From assembly GCA_903827375.1 (NCBI GenBank), contig CAIKHZ010000217.1, positions 1 through 60,851 of the forward strand: a stretch of DNA of 60,851 nucleotides. The letters are read 5' to 3'. Below are positions 1 through 9,288 of the stretch, piece after piece. This stretch comes from Akkermansiaceae bacterium (GTDB taxonomy: Bacteria > Verrucomicrobiota > Verrucomicrobiia > Verrucomicrobiales > Akkermansiaceae). The translations under genes were made by a program, and so were the position numbers. The number at the start of each line of letters is the position of its first letter. The first letter of the stretch is position 1. The notes beneath the pieces were generated by a model, which was given only the letters and a program-made list of their open reading frames with translations, was not told where the DNA came from and searched no databases.

Positions 1-297
1 ACAATCCGGCGGATTTTACGACCAAAGCGGCACCAAACTACGATGAAAGCCTGGAAATATCGCCCTAACACCTACGATGTGAATTTGGTAAAGCGCCACG
101 ATGACAATTCGGCCATCAACATCTACGGCTCATACGGCAACACCTACCTTGCCATCCCGCACGGCGGCCACAACACGCTGTTCAAGGATGCGCAAGGCAG
201 TCATGGTGCCACTGGGTCAGCCCTGAGGCGGAAGAATCGTGACTGGACTCCTGGCTCGGGTGTGACGACGAAGTGGGTGATCGCGCTCGGCCATTGA
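1..297 (+). CDS. possible 3' end of a prepilin-like (H-X9-DG type) protein, partial
   Basis: Frame 1 is open from the first base of the window to the stop at 295-297, so the start, if the gene is real, lies outside. Near the middle it reads IPHGGHNTLFKDAQG, which resembles the H-X9-DG signature of the type II secretion-like prepilin proteins common in Verrucomicrobiota and Planctomycetota, but it is one residue short and has DA instead of DG. The last ~97 bases overlap tail to tail with the large minus-strand gene. Two other frames are also open from the left edge but stop early, at 46 and 68, and both read plausibly. The true frame cannot be settled from this fragment. Confidence 0.3.
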   Translation, partial: TIRRILRPKRHQTTMKAWKYRPNTYDVNLVKRHDDNSAINIYGSYGNTYLAIPHGGHNTLFKDAQGSHGATGSALRRKNRDWTPGSGVTTKWVIALGH

Positions 298-3200
298 GTG
301 ACCGGGGCAACGGGCTGCCAGTTAGGAGATGCCAGTGAGTCGGTGTATTCGACTGTGAAGAGCCAGCCCGCTCCTGCGGTTTCCCAATCGAGCGCCAACG
401 TGCCGTGAGCGGTGCCGGGCGACATTCGAACATTTACGAAAGGTTCGGTGAGGGTGGCAAAAAAGAGGATGCTCGTCGAGGGGCCGACATTTCCGGCGGC
501 GTCCGAGGGCGTGATGCTCACGTTATAGCCCGAGGACGGGAGCAGGCCGGTGAGCGGGGTGGTGAGGGTGGTGCCGGGGACATCGAGCGTGATCACATGA
601 TTCGGCAAGCCTGGGAGCCCGAAATGCGTGGCGACGATGTGGTAGTTAGTGACGCCGATGTTATCGCCCGCAGGCGTCCACGAGAGCGTGCAATGGTCAA
701 ACGAAATCGCGCTTGCGGTCATCTGCGCGACCGGCGTGGGCGGAAAGGTGTCGGTGCCGTTAGGCAGAACGGTGACCGTGAAGGTAGCACTGCCGCCTGT
801 GGTGTTAGGATTGGTCGCGAAGACGGTGAAGGTATTCACTCCGACCTGTGCGGCGGTTGGCTGCCATTGCACGACGGCATAGTCATTGAGCGGGTTCAGG
901 CCGCTCGTGCGCGAGAGGGTCATGCCGGCTGGGCCGGTGAAAGTGCTGAAGGTGGGCGGGCCGGGGTTGGCAGATGCGCTGAGTGTGTAGAGGAACGAAT
1001 TGCCGACGATGACCGTAGCGGATTCGGCGAAATTGGTGTGCGTAATGACAGGTAGTGTGAGCACGCCGCCGGAGACAGGCGTCGAGAGCAGGGAAATATT
1101 GCCTGCGGCGTCAACTGCGGCGACGTGGTAGGCGGTGGTCAGCGAGTGCGAAATATACGAACGGTTGGTGATGCCACTGGCGATGAGCCCGATGTGCGAA
1201 GATCGCGATCCGCGGAAGAGTCCGTAGATGTTGTAGCTGACGACGCCCACATCATCCGAACCGGCGGGCCAGGTGAGAGTGACGCTTGTAGCCGTCCGGG
1301 AAACAAGCGAGATGCTCGCGGGCGCAGTCGGTCGAATGGTGTCCGTCGGGATTGGAGTGACGGTGATGGCGAAGGTCTGCTCCGCGATGCCCGCAGTGCT
1401 CGTCGCACGCACGGTGACGGTGTGGCTGCCCGGTTGATTCGCCGCGGGCGTCCATGAGATTAGGCCAGAGATGGCGTCAAGCGTCATGCCGGCCGGTGCG
1501 GTACTGAGTGAAATTGCGGGCCGCGGATTGCCAAGGGCGATGGCCTTGTAGCTGAAGGTCGAGCCAACCTGCACGCTCGCACTCAATGAAGCGAAGGAAA
1601 TAATCTGCGGCGCGATGATGCTGGCGGTGTTGATTTTCTCGACGGTGTCGAACGCGTTGTTGCTTGCAGCCGGATAGTCGCCGCCCATCACATATAGGAA
1701 TCCGTCGTTACCCAACGCAACAGCAGGTGTGGCGCGCGGCGTGGATAGCGCCGGGGCGGAATACCAGGAGTCGGCCACGGAATCGAAAACGAGAACCGCC
1801 GCGCTGTTCAACCCGCCAATGAGATAGATCAGGCCGTCCGCGCCTAGAGCGGCGACGCGACCGAGACCGGCACCGTTAGGCACGCTGCTGAGCTGCGTCC
1901 ACGAATCCGCAGCGATGTCGTAGCAATAGACGGTCGCTGTCAACACGTTCGCCGTTGGTTCAATGCCGCCGATGACGATGATGTGGCCGTGCCCGTCGTA
2001 AGTCGCCGTGGCACTTATGCGTGCCTCAGGCAAGGGGGCGAGCGTCGTCCACGAGTTGGTCGCCGCATCGTAGCGCTCGACGCTCGCGGTGCCGACTGTG
2101 GCGTCCGCCCCGGTCGCTCCGCCAAGTGAGTAGAGGCGGTGCGAATCGTCCGTCGCGAAGGCAAAGTCGTGAACCGCGAAGTGTTTTCCTGCGATGGCCG
2201 TGCCGGCACCACCGCCAGTGGTGTAAACGTAACCGGTCACATTCGGCACAGCCGCATTCGGTTCGATGCCGCCAAACACGACCATGCGATTCAGCGAATC
2301 GATTCCCGCGCCGAGACCTATGGTAGCGGCGGGCAGTTGGGCGGCATCGACAAAGGCCGTCGCGCCGGGCGCGAGCGCATCGACCAGGTCGTGATTGCCT
2401 TTCACCGGCAGCCCGCCAAGGCAGAGCAGCGTGCCGTTGTTATTCAGTCCGACTGCGAGTCGTCGCGGGCCGGCGAGCTGCGGCGCTGTGGACCACGCTT
2501 GCGGAAAGGCAGGATTGCCCACTGAAACCGGATAGAACAAGTCGCCACTAGCGACACCATGGACATCGGTCGCCGCGAACCGGATGGTGAACTGGCCGAT
2601 GGAGGCGAACGTATGGGTGACCGTGGTGCCAGAGGTGCCTGTGAGCGTTTGCACGTCGGTGCCGTCGTCGTGCCAGTCGATCGTGAAGGTGAACAGGTCG
2701 TCCGCGGCATGCGGATAGGAACTCAGCCCGCTGAGGGTGAATGTCGCTGGAACCGCCATCGTGATGGGCGCACTAGGCGCGATGCTTATCACCGGCTTGG
2801 TCTCGGTGGCGACAATGAACGTGCCGATGACCCCGCCCGGCATGAAATTTCCGGCGACATCACGCACCACATTCGGTTCGATCGCAATCGAATACACACC
2901 GTTGGCCGCGCCGTTCCAAGAGCCACCTAGAGCGCCGGGTGGCGTCACATAGTAGTTAGAGACGACCTTGATGCCGTCGGTCGTTGTCGTCTTGTTGTAG
3001 AAGGTCGCGAGTTGGTTGTAGTCGTTCGGTCCCGTCACGCGCACGGCACCGGCCGCGACGCTCGCATTGAGCACGCTGACATTATCCCAGAACGTCACCG
3101 GAAAAACCTGCGCGCCACTCAATGCCGTGATGTTCGCCGCCTTTACGACAGCAACCGGCGGCGCGGTGTCTGCTCCGGTATGGGGCGTGAGCAGGAAGGC

Positions 3201-6200
3201 CCGCGGCTGCCCGTTGAGCAGGCCGCTGCCCGCAATCTGGCCCTTCTCATTGACGCCGCGGGCCTCAGTCAGCACCCACCCGGAGTTCACCGGGATGAAC
3301 TCGTTGAGGTCGCGCATGCCGAGCGTCTGGGTCCAGACGAAGGCGCGCATCGCATTCGTGGCGTCCTGCGCCGTGCCGACCACGTTGCCTACGCCGTCGA
3401 GCGCGTATGCTGTCGAAACATAGCCGCCGAGGGTGCCCAGGTCGGCCATGCCTGTGCCGTCGGTGAAGAGAAACGCATGGGTGTCGATGCTCAGCGACGA
3501 CGCCGTGCCCGCAACCTGGCCAGCGTTGTTGATCGCGTAGGCCCAGCTTTCATCGCCTCCGAGGGTGCCAAGATCCGTGATGTTGATGCCGTTCTCGCCG
3601 GTGCGGAACGCTCGGTTGAAGCCGATCGGCGACGACCCGATGCCCACCACACGTCCCGTGTCACTTACGCCGTATGCCGCCGCCGTCGCCGGTGCCGGCG
3701 CGTCGGGAAGCGTGCCAAGGTTGAGCATCAGGCTCGGCGATGAGAACAGGAACGCCTGTTCGTTTGCCGCCTGCGACGAGAACCCGACCACCTGCCCCGA
3801 CGCATTGATATGCTGTGCGAAGATCGGCGTGCCGTCGCCGTTGCCACCGATGTCCGCTAGGCCCCCCGCGTCGCTGAAGACAAACCCATGCGCCAAGCCG
3901 GTGGCGTCCGTGGAGTAGCCTGCCACCTGCCCCGCATCGTTGATTCCGAGTGCCCGCGCGTCCGCCCCGCCAAACGAACCGAGGTCCAGTGTTCCGGTGC
4001 CCGGCATGAAACGCCACGCCCGAGCCCCGTTGGCTCCGACGGTCGAATATCCCGACACCTGGCCGCCGACGTTCACGCCGGTCGCGAAACTAGGCTCGCC
4101 GCCCGGCGCGCTAACGTCGGTGATCGCATAAGTCTTCACCGTGGTGGCAGGAGTTTCCGTTACCGTAAAGGTGGCGAAAAAGAGGCTCGTCGATGGGCCG
4201 ACGTTTCCGGCAGCGTCTGACGCCGTGATGTTTACCGTGTAGCCTGCTGCGGGAAGCAACCCGATGAGCGGCGTGGTGAGGTCCGTGCCGGGAACATCGA
4301 GCGTGACAACATGATTTGCCTGACCCGGCAGGCCGAAATGCGTGGCGACGAGGTGGTAGTTAGTCACGCCGATATTGTCGCCCGCAGCCGTCCAAGCTAG
4401 AGTGCAGTGATCGGCGGCAATCGCGCTTGCGGTCATCTGCGCCACGGGTGTGGGCGGAACGGTGTCGATACCGTTAGGCAAAACTGTGACGGTGAACGTT
4501 GCGCTGCCACCGGTGGTGTTAGGATTCGTCGCAAAGACGGTAAAGGTATTCACGCCGACCTGCGCGGCGGTGGGTTGCCATTGGATGACGGCGTAATCAT
4601 TGAGCGAATTCGCGCCGCTGGTGCGCGAGAGGGTCATGCCCGCCGGGCCGCTGAGCGTGGTGAACGTCGGCATCGGCGTGCCTGACGCGCCGAGAGAAAG
4701 CTGAAACGAATTGCCGACGATGACGCTGGTGGCTTCAGCGTAGTTCGTGCGGCTGATGACGGGCAGCGTGAGCACTCCGGCGGAGACGCCGGGCGAGCGT
4801 GCTGAAATGTTTCCTGCGGCATCCACAGCCGCGACGTAGTAGGCGCTCAAGCCCGAACCTGCGATGTAGGAACGCTTCGTGATGCCGCTAGCAATGAGTC
4901 CGATGCGTGCGGAGCGCGAACCGCGGAACAATCCGTAAATGTTATAGCCCACCACGCCCACGTCGTCCGTTGCCTCGGGCCAGGTGAGCGTGACGCTCGT
5001 GGCGCTGCGGTAAACCAACGAGATGCTTGCGGGTGAGGTCGGCGGTGTCGTGTCGCCGGGAATCGGCGTGACCGTGACCACGATTCGTTGCTCTGCGATG
5101 CCTGCGCTGCTCGTGGCACGCACGGTCACCGTGTTGTTGCCGACTTGATCCGCAGTAGGGGTCCACGAGATATAACCGGTGGTCGCATCCAAGGTCATGC
5201 CGACAGGCGCGACGACGAGCGAAAACGCCGGGCGAGGGTTTCCGAGAGCGATCGGTTTGTAGGACCATGAATTTCCCACCTGCACGCTCGTGCTGCCAAA
5301 CCCGATGGCGGAAACAATTTGTGGCGGAACGATGCTGCCGGTGTCGAACTTTTCCGTCGTGGCAAGACCGTTGTTGCCGTTGGCCGGGTTGTCGCCGCCC
5401 ATCACGTGAAGGAAGCCATCATTGCCCAGCGCCACGGCTGGCGTGCCGCGCGAGACGCTCAGCGCGGGGCCGTTGAACCATGAGTCTGCAAGCGAATCGT
5501 AAACGAAGACCTGCGTGCTGCCGGTACCGCCGATCACATAGATCAGATTGTCCGCGCCAAGCGCCGCGACACGGCCAGCCTGGGTGCCGATGGGAGCGTC
5601 GCCAAGCTGCGACCATATATTGGTCGCGATGTTATATGAAAACACACTGAGCATCTGCGTGCCCGTTGCCGGATCCAAGCCGCCGATCACGACGATGTGC
5701 CCGTGCCCGTCGTAGCTAGCCGTGGCACTCACTCGAACTGCGGGCAATGGAGCCAGCGTCGTCCACGAATTGGACGCCGCATCGTAGCGCTCGACGCTCG
5801 CGGTGCCGGCCGTGGTGCCCGCGCCGGTTGCTCCGCTGATCGAGTAGAGGCGATGCGAATCGTCCGTTGCGAAGGCGAAGTCGTGGCTCGCGAACGTCTT
5901 CGCCGCAATGGCCGAGCCACCGCCACCACCGGTGCTGTACACGTAACCATTCTTATTCGGCGTCGCAGCATTCGGCTCGATGCCGCCAAAGACAATCACG
6001 CGGTTCAGTGAATCGATCCCAGCACCGAGGCCGATGGTTGCAGCAGGCAGCCGCTGCGCATCCACGAACGTAGCCGCTCCTGGCGCGAGCGAATTGACGA
6101 TGTCCTTGCCGCTTTTCAACGGCAGTCCGCCGAGACAAAGCAGAGTGCCGTTGGTATTTAAGCCCACCGCCAGCCGCCGCGAGCCCGTTAGAACCGGCCC

Positions 6201-7955
6201 GACCGATGAGCTCTGGGGAAACGCCGGGTTGACGACGTAATTGGTGTAGGAAGCACTCAGGCTCGCAACGCCATGCAAGTCGATGGCACTGACTCGCAAG
6301 GTGTGCAGCCCAATCGCGGCGAACGAATGGGTGACCGTGGTGCCGGAGGTGCCGGTGATCGTTTGAACATCAGTGCCGTCATCGTTCCAGTCGATCGTGA
6401 ACGTGAACCCGTCGTCCGCCGCGTGCGGATAGGAACTCAGCGCCGTCAGCGTGAACGGGGTCGGCGTGGCCATCGTGAGGCCCGTGCCGGTGGCGATGCT
6501 CACCACCGGCTTGGTCTCGGTGGTGACGGTGAACGTGCCGATGACTCCGCCCGGCATGAAATTCCCGGCGATATCACGCACGACATTCGGTTCGATCGCA
6601 ATCGAATACACGCCGTTCGCATCGCCATTCCAAAAACTTCCAGAGCCGCCGGGAGGATAAACGTAGTAAGTCGCTGAGACCTTCATGCCATCGCTTGTGA
6701 CCGGCTTGCTGTAAAACGTCGCAAGCTGGTCATAGCCGTTCGGTCCGGTCACGCGCACGGCACCTGCCGCGATGCTCGCATTCAGGACGCTAACATCATC
6801 CGAAACCGTTACTGTGAAAAGTTCCGCAGCCTGACTGAGCGTGGTGACGTCTGCGGCCTTCGTGATTGCAACAGGCGGCGCGGAGTCCGGCCCGGTATGC
6901 GGCGTGAGCAGAAACGCGCGCGGCTGCCCGTTGAGCAGGCCGTTGCCCACGATCTGGCCGCTGTCGTTGATGCCGCGGGCCTCGGTCAGCACCCAGCCGG
7001 AGTTCACCGGGACTAATTCGTTGAGGTCACGCATCCCCAGGGACAGCGTCCACACGAAGGCGTGCATTGCATTCGTGGCATCCTGCGCCGTGCCGACGAC
7101 ATTGCCCGTGCTGTCGAGCGCGAATGCCGTGGAGGTATAGCCGCCGAGAGTTCCGAGGTCGGTCATGCCCGTCACGTCAGAGAAGAGAAACGCATGCAGG
7201 TCGATGCTCAGCGACGACGCCGTGCCCGCCACCTGGTCCGCGCTGTTGATCGCGTAGGCCCAGCTTTCGTCGCCGCCGAGGGTGCCGAGGTCGGTTAGGT
7301 TCGCGCCGTTCGCGTCGGTGCGGAACGCGCGGTTGAAGCCGCTTGGCGACGAGCCGATGCCCACGACGCGCCCGGCATTGTTCACGCCGTAAGCCGCCGC
7401 GGTCGCTGGGGCTGGTGCATTGGGGAGCGTGCCGAGGTTGAGCATCAGGCTTGGCGGTGAAAACCGGAATGCCTGCTCATCTCCAGCATCTGAAGAGAAC
7501 CCGACGACCTGCCCCGCCGCATTGAGGTGCTGCGCGACGATCGGCGCACCGCCACCGTTGCCGCCGATGTCCGTTAGCCCGCCTGCATCGCTGAAGACAA
7601 ACCCGTGCGCCAAGTCGGCGGCGTCGGTTGCGTAACCGGTCACCTGGCCCGCGTCGTTGATCCCGAGCGCCCGAGAGTCCGCCCCGCCAAACGAGCCGAG
7701 GTCCAGTGTTCCGGTGCCCGGCGTGAAGCGCCACGCCAGGGCCCCTTTGGCTCCGACGGTCGAATATCCAGACACCTGCCCGCCGGCGTTCACCCCAGTC
7801 GCAAAGCTCGGCTTGCCGCCCGGCGCGCTCACGTCGATGACGGTGTAGGTTTGTGCCGTCGCCAGGCGTGCCATCAAGAGGGTGAGTGCAAGCGCAATGT
7901 CTGCCGCGAGGATGCCAGCCCGCCGGATCGAAGAACAGTTAACAAGAGTTTTCAT
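201..7955 (-). CDS. giant secreted HAF-repeat / Kelch / FN3 protein, internally duplicated
   Basis: A 2584-residue secreted protein. I chose the ATG at 7955 because it gives a clean signal peptide (MKTLVNCSSIRRAG, a hydrophobic stretch, then ATAQ at about residue 35); an upstream ATG at 8006 would add 17 polar residues. After the signal come two copies of one block. Each has about seven HAF-type repeats (for example DLGTLGGYTSTAFALD followed by VVGTAQD and HAFVW), a beta-rich segment, a PKD-like segment (FTIDWNDDGTDVQTITG), Kelch-like repeats (RYDAASNSWTTLAPLP), a putative Ig (He_PIG-like) domain ending WTPTADQVG, an FN3 domain (SVTLTWPEATDDVGVVGYNI), and a second Ig/FN3 pair. The C-terminus (ASPNWQPV then FFRLR) is a common ending of verrucomicrobial secreted proteins. 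No membrane anchor or catalytic motif is visible. A cell-surface or extracellular adhesion or scaffold role is inference only. Confidence 0.85.
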   Translation of the reverse strand: MKTLVNCSSIRRAGILAADIALALTLLMARLATAQTYTVIDVSAPGGKPSFATGVNAGGQVSGYSTVGAKGALAWRFTPGTGTLDLGSFGGADSRALGINDAGQVTGYATDAADLAHGFVFSDAGGLTDIGGNGGGAPIVAQHLNAAGQVVGFSSDAGDEQAFRFSPPSLMLNLGTLPNAPAPATAAAYGVNNAGRVVGIGSSPSGFNRAFRTDANGANLTDLGTLGGDESWAYAINSADQVAGTASSLSIDLHAFLFSDVTGMTDLGTLGGYTSTAFALDSTGNVVGTAQDATNAMHAFVWTLSLGMRDLNELVPVNSGWVLTEARGINDSGQIVGNGLLNGQPRAFLLTPHTGPDSAPPVAITKAADVTTLSQAAELFTVTVSDDVSVLNASIAAGAVRVTGPNGYDQLATFYSKPVTSDGMKVSATYYVYPPGGSGSFWNGDANGVYSIAIEPNVVRDIAGNFMPGGVIGTFTVTTETKPVVSIATGTGLTMATPTPFTLTALSSYPHAADDGFTFTIDWNDDGTDVQTITGTSGTTVTHSFAAIGLHTLRVSAIDLHGVASLSASYTNYVVNPAFPQSSSVGPVLTGSRRLAVGLNTNGTLLCLGGLPLKSGKDIVNSLAPGAATFVDAQRLPAATIGLGAGIDSLNRVIVFGGIEPNAATPNKNGYVYSTGGGGGSAIAAKTFASHDFAFATDDSHRLYSISGATGAGTTAGTASVERYDAASNSWTTLAPLPAVRVSATASYDGHGHIVVIGGLDPATGTQMLSVFSYNIATNIWSQLGDAPIGTQAGRVAALGADNLIYVIGGTGSTQVFVYDSLADSWFNGPALSVSRGTPAVALGNDGFLHVMGGDNPANGNNGLATTEKFDTGSIVPPQIVSAIGFGSTSVQVGNSWSYKPIALGNPRPAFSLVVAPVGMTLDATTGYISWTPTADQVGNNTVTVRATSSAGIAEQRIVVTVTPIPGDTTPPTSPASISLVYRSATSVTLTWPEATDDVGVVGYNIYGLFRGSRSARIGLIASGITKRSYIAGSGLSAYYVAAVDAAGNISARSPGVSAGVLTLPVISRTNYAEATSVIVGNSFQLSLGASGTPMPTFTTLSGPAGMTLSRTSGANSLNDYAVIQWQPTAAQVGVNTFTVFATNPNTTGGSATFTVTVLPNGIDTVPPTPVAQMTASAIAADHCTLAWTAAGDNIGVTNYHLVATHFGLPGQANHVVTLDVPGTDLTTPLIGLLPAAGYTVNITASDAAGNVGPSTSLFFATFTVTETPATTVKTYAITDVSAPGGEPSFATGVNVGGQVSGYSTVGANGARAWRFMPGTGTLDLGSFGGADARALGINDAGQVAGYSTDATGLAHGFVFSDAGGLADIGGNGDGTPIFAQHINASGQVVGFSSQAANEQAFLFSSPSLMLNLGTLPDAPAPATAAAYGVSDTGRVVGIGSSPIGFNRAFRTGENGINITDLGTLGGDESWAYAINNAGQVAGTASSLSIDTHAFLFTDGTGMADLGTLGGYVSTAYALDGVGNVVGTAQDATNAMRAFVWTQTLGMRDLNEFIPVNSGWVLTEARGVNEKGQIAGSGLLNGQPRAFLLTPHTGADTAPPVAVVKAANITALSGAQVFPVTFWDNVSVLNASVAAGAVRVTGPNDYNQLATFYNKTTTTDGIKVVSNYYVTPPGALGGSWNGAANGVYSIAIEPNVVRDVAGNFMPGGVIGTFIVATETKPVISIAPSAPITMAVPATFTLSGLSSYPHAADDLFTFTIDWHDDGTDVQTLTGTSGTTVTHTFASIGQFTIRFAATDVHGVASGDLFYPVSVGNPAFPQAWSTAPQLAGPRRLAVGLNNNGTLLCLGGLPVKGNHDLVDALAPGATAFVDAAQLPAATIGLGAGIDSLNRMVVFGGIEPNAAVPNVTGYVYTTGGGAGTAIAGKHFAVHDFAFATDDSHRLYSLGGATGADATVGTASVERYDAATNSWTTLAPLPEARISATATYDGHGHIIVIGGIEPTANVLTATVYCYDIAADSWTQLSSVPNGAGLGRVAALGADGLIYLIGGLNSAAVLVFDSVADSWYSAPALSTPRATPAVALGNDGFLYVMGGDYPAASNNAFDTVEKINTASIIAPQIISFASLSASVQVGSTFSYKAIALGNPRPAISLSTAPAGMTLDAISGLISWTPAANQPGSHTVTVRATSTAGIAEQTFAITVTPIPTDTIRPTAPASISLVSRTATSVTLTWPAGSDDVGVVSYNIYGLFRGSRSSHIGLIASGITNRSYISHSLTTAYHVAAVDAAGNISLLSTPVSGGVLTLPVITHTNFAESATVIVGNSFLYTLSASANPGPPTFSTFTGPAGMTLSRTSGLNPLNDYAVVQWQPTAAQVGVNTFTVFATNPNTTGGSATFTVTVLPNGTDTFPPTPVAQMTASAISFDHCTLSWTPAGDNIGVTNYHIVATHFGLPGLPNHVITLDVPGTTLTTPLTGLLPSSGYNVSITPSDAAGNVGPSTSILFFATLTEPFVNVRMSPGTAHGTLALDWETAGAGWLFTVEYTDSLASPNWQPVAPVTQWPSAITHFVVTPEPGVQSRFFRLRADPVAP
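440..7850 (-). repeat. 3.7-kb tandem duplication inside one gene
   Basis: The coding sequence at 4134-7850 is repeated at about 440-4133 with a period of 3717 bp (1239 codons) at the upstream end. Unit 1 begins TYTVIDVSAPGGKPSF at 7850 and unit 2 begins TYAITDVSAPGGEPSF at 4133. Domain order is identical in both and the frame is kept. The copies differ by many substitutions, so this is an old or relaxed duplication and not an assembly echo. Confidence 0.9.
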
Positions 7956-8226
7956 GTGCAATTTAGGTGACGTTTCTGCGGCATCGCTGATGTTCGCCTG
8001 CCCCACCCGAAATTACCCATGTTCGGCTACATTTCAAATAGAAGCTCGTAACGGCTTGGTCGCGATGTTACCATCAAGAATCCACGCCCTGTCCATTTCG
8101 CGAAGCGAGCCACTTTTGGCCCAACCGGACGTCCGGGTGAGTCGATGTCCAAATACACGGCCTTGATTTCGCCTCGTTAATCGTAGTCGATAGTCGGGAG
8201 GCAATTCCTCGCCAAACAAGTCATGC
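7956..8226. other. intergenic region, no gene seen
   Basis: This stretch separates two minus-strand genes. A 67-codon minus-strand frame crosses it and overlaps the 3' end of the next gene, but its composition is Arg-rich with no recognisable motif. A small palindrome, TTCGCGAAGCGA, lies near 8097-8108. It presumably carries the promoter of the giant gene; no convincing -35/-10 pair is visible. Confidence 0.4.
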
Positions 8227-9258
8227 CTATTTGCCATCTTGCCCCGGAGGCTCCTTGATCAGGACGGAAAACGAATCACTCGGAACTAAGAGAAGATGCG
8301 TCTCCAGCAGGCGTTCAAGCATGGAAACACGCTGCTGCCGGATGATATCCATGGTGTGATTCACCACCACGCAATAGAAAGTGCGTGAATATGCCGTGCT
8401 ATCATCAGCCCAGACCTGAATCCCGCTTCCAGAGAATTCCGGGATATTGGCGATTTTTTCGCTCAGGGAGCGCGCGTTCCGCAGCGCCTCGTCCTTGGCG
8501 TCGAATCGACCGGCTGATAGATACAGCGATTCCCTCGAGGAAAGGGCGTGGAGATTGTCGGTAAGCATAGGAACCATGCAGAACACGCGCGTCTGTTTCC
8601 GTTGATCCGTGGCTGCCGTGATGGTCAGAAAGACACAGTTGCCATCTTCGGCGATGTTGTCGATGGTTCGACGGCCGAGCGCCTGCAGCACCTCCGCATC
8701 CCCAGTGTTCATGCCGCCCATGCGAGCCCGGATCGCTTGGCCGCTCACGAGCGTTTGACACTTGTAGAGAATGAAAAGACTGCCGTCATCACTGCGCAGG
8801 TCACGCGCTCTTTCCGGCGACCACGGGGTGAGGCTGCGGGTGGGGTAACGCAGGAGAACCGAGGACATCGTGGTCTCGGCTTCCTGGCTGTGAACCGTTT
8901 CCGCAGTGTGCGGGGGTAGGGAATCCACATTGTCATTAGATCGTTGGTCGTAGGAGATGTCGAGCAGCAGGGTCGAACTCACCAGTTTGCTGGTGTAGGC
9001 ACCATTCCGGATCCGTCCTTCTTCCTTCGGGTGGTTGTAGAGCACGACCGGTGTCTTTGTGTATTCGTCCAGCCACGTCTTGCTGCGTGTTGTGTTGCCG
9101 TCGCCATCTGGCTCGGTCTCGCTCCGCAGGATGGCGTAGCCACTCGGATTCGAGCCGAAGAATTGCTCTTCGACCGTTGTCCGCCGGATGGGTGAGCCAG
9201 CTTCGAGCGCTCCCGCCCCCAGCAAGCCAGCAAGTATCAGGATGTAGTTCATTTTCAT
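8227..9258 (-). CDS. secreted protein of unknown family, tandem paralog A
   Basis: A 343-residue protein with a signal peptide (MKMNYILILAGLLGAGALEAG, cleavage near residue 21). I do not recognise the family. It is clearly paralogous to the gene 30 bp upstream. Shared landmarks in order are FxGSNxxGYAILRxE near the N-terminus, TWLDEYxK, DxNCxFLTI in the middle, HALxxxExLYLSAGxFD followed by a helix (DEALRNARSL), and a C-terminal LLETHLLLVP then PP. The LYLSAGRFDAKDEAL segment faintly resembles the beta-alpha start of SPOR-like domains, but this is weak. The two genes are probably co-transcribed, this one second. An exported or periplasmic location is likely; the function is unknown. Confidence 0.75.
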   Translation of the reverse strand: MKMNYILILAGLLGAGALEAGSPIRRTTVEEQFFGSNPSGYAILRSETEPDGDGNTTRSKTWLDEYTKTPVVLYNHPKEEGRIRNGAYTSKLVSSTLLLDISYDQRSNDNVDSLPPHTAETVHSQEAETTMSSVLLRYPTRSLTPWSPERARDLRSDDGSLFILYKCQTLVSGQAIRARMGGMNTGDAEVLQALGRRTIDNIAEDGNCVFLTITAATDQRKQTRVFCMVPMLTDNLHALSSRESLYLSAGRFDAKDEALRNARSLSEKIANIPEFSGSGIQVWADDSTAYSRTFYCVVVNHTMDIIRQQRVSMLERLLETHLLLVPSDSFSVLIKEPPGQDGK

Positions 9259-9288
9259 GACTGCTGTCGTTGGTGCGGTTAGAAATTG

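Noticed and set aside
405..3743. Several long plus-strand frames (405-1055, 3012-3743) inside the giant gene
   Set aside because: Antisense to a well-supported repeat protein; Arg/Gly/Asp-rich composition typical of shadow frames in GC-rich DNA.
8034..8237. 67-codon minus-strand frame before the giant gene
   Set aside because: Overlaps the 3' end of paralog A, Arg-rich, no motif or signal.
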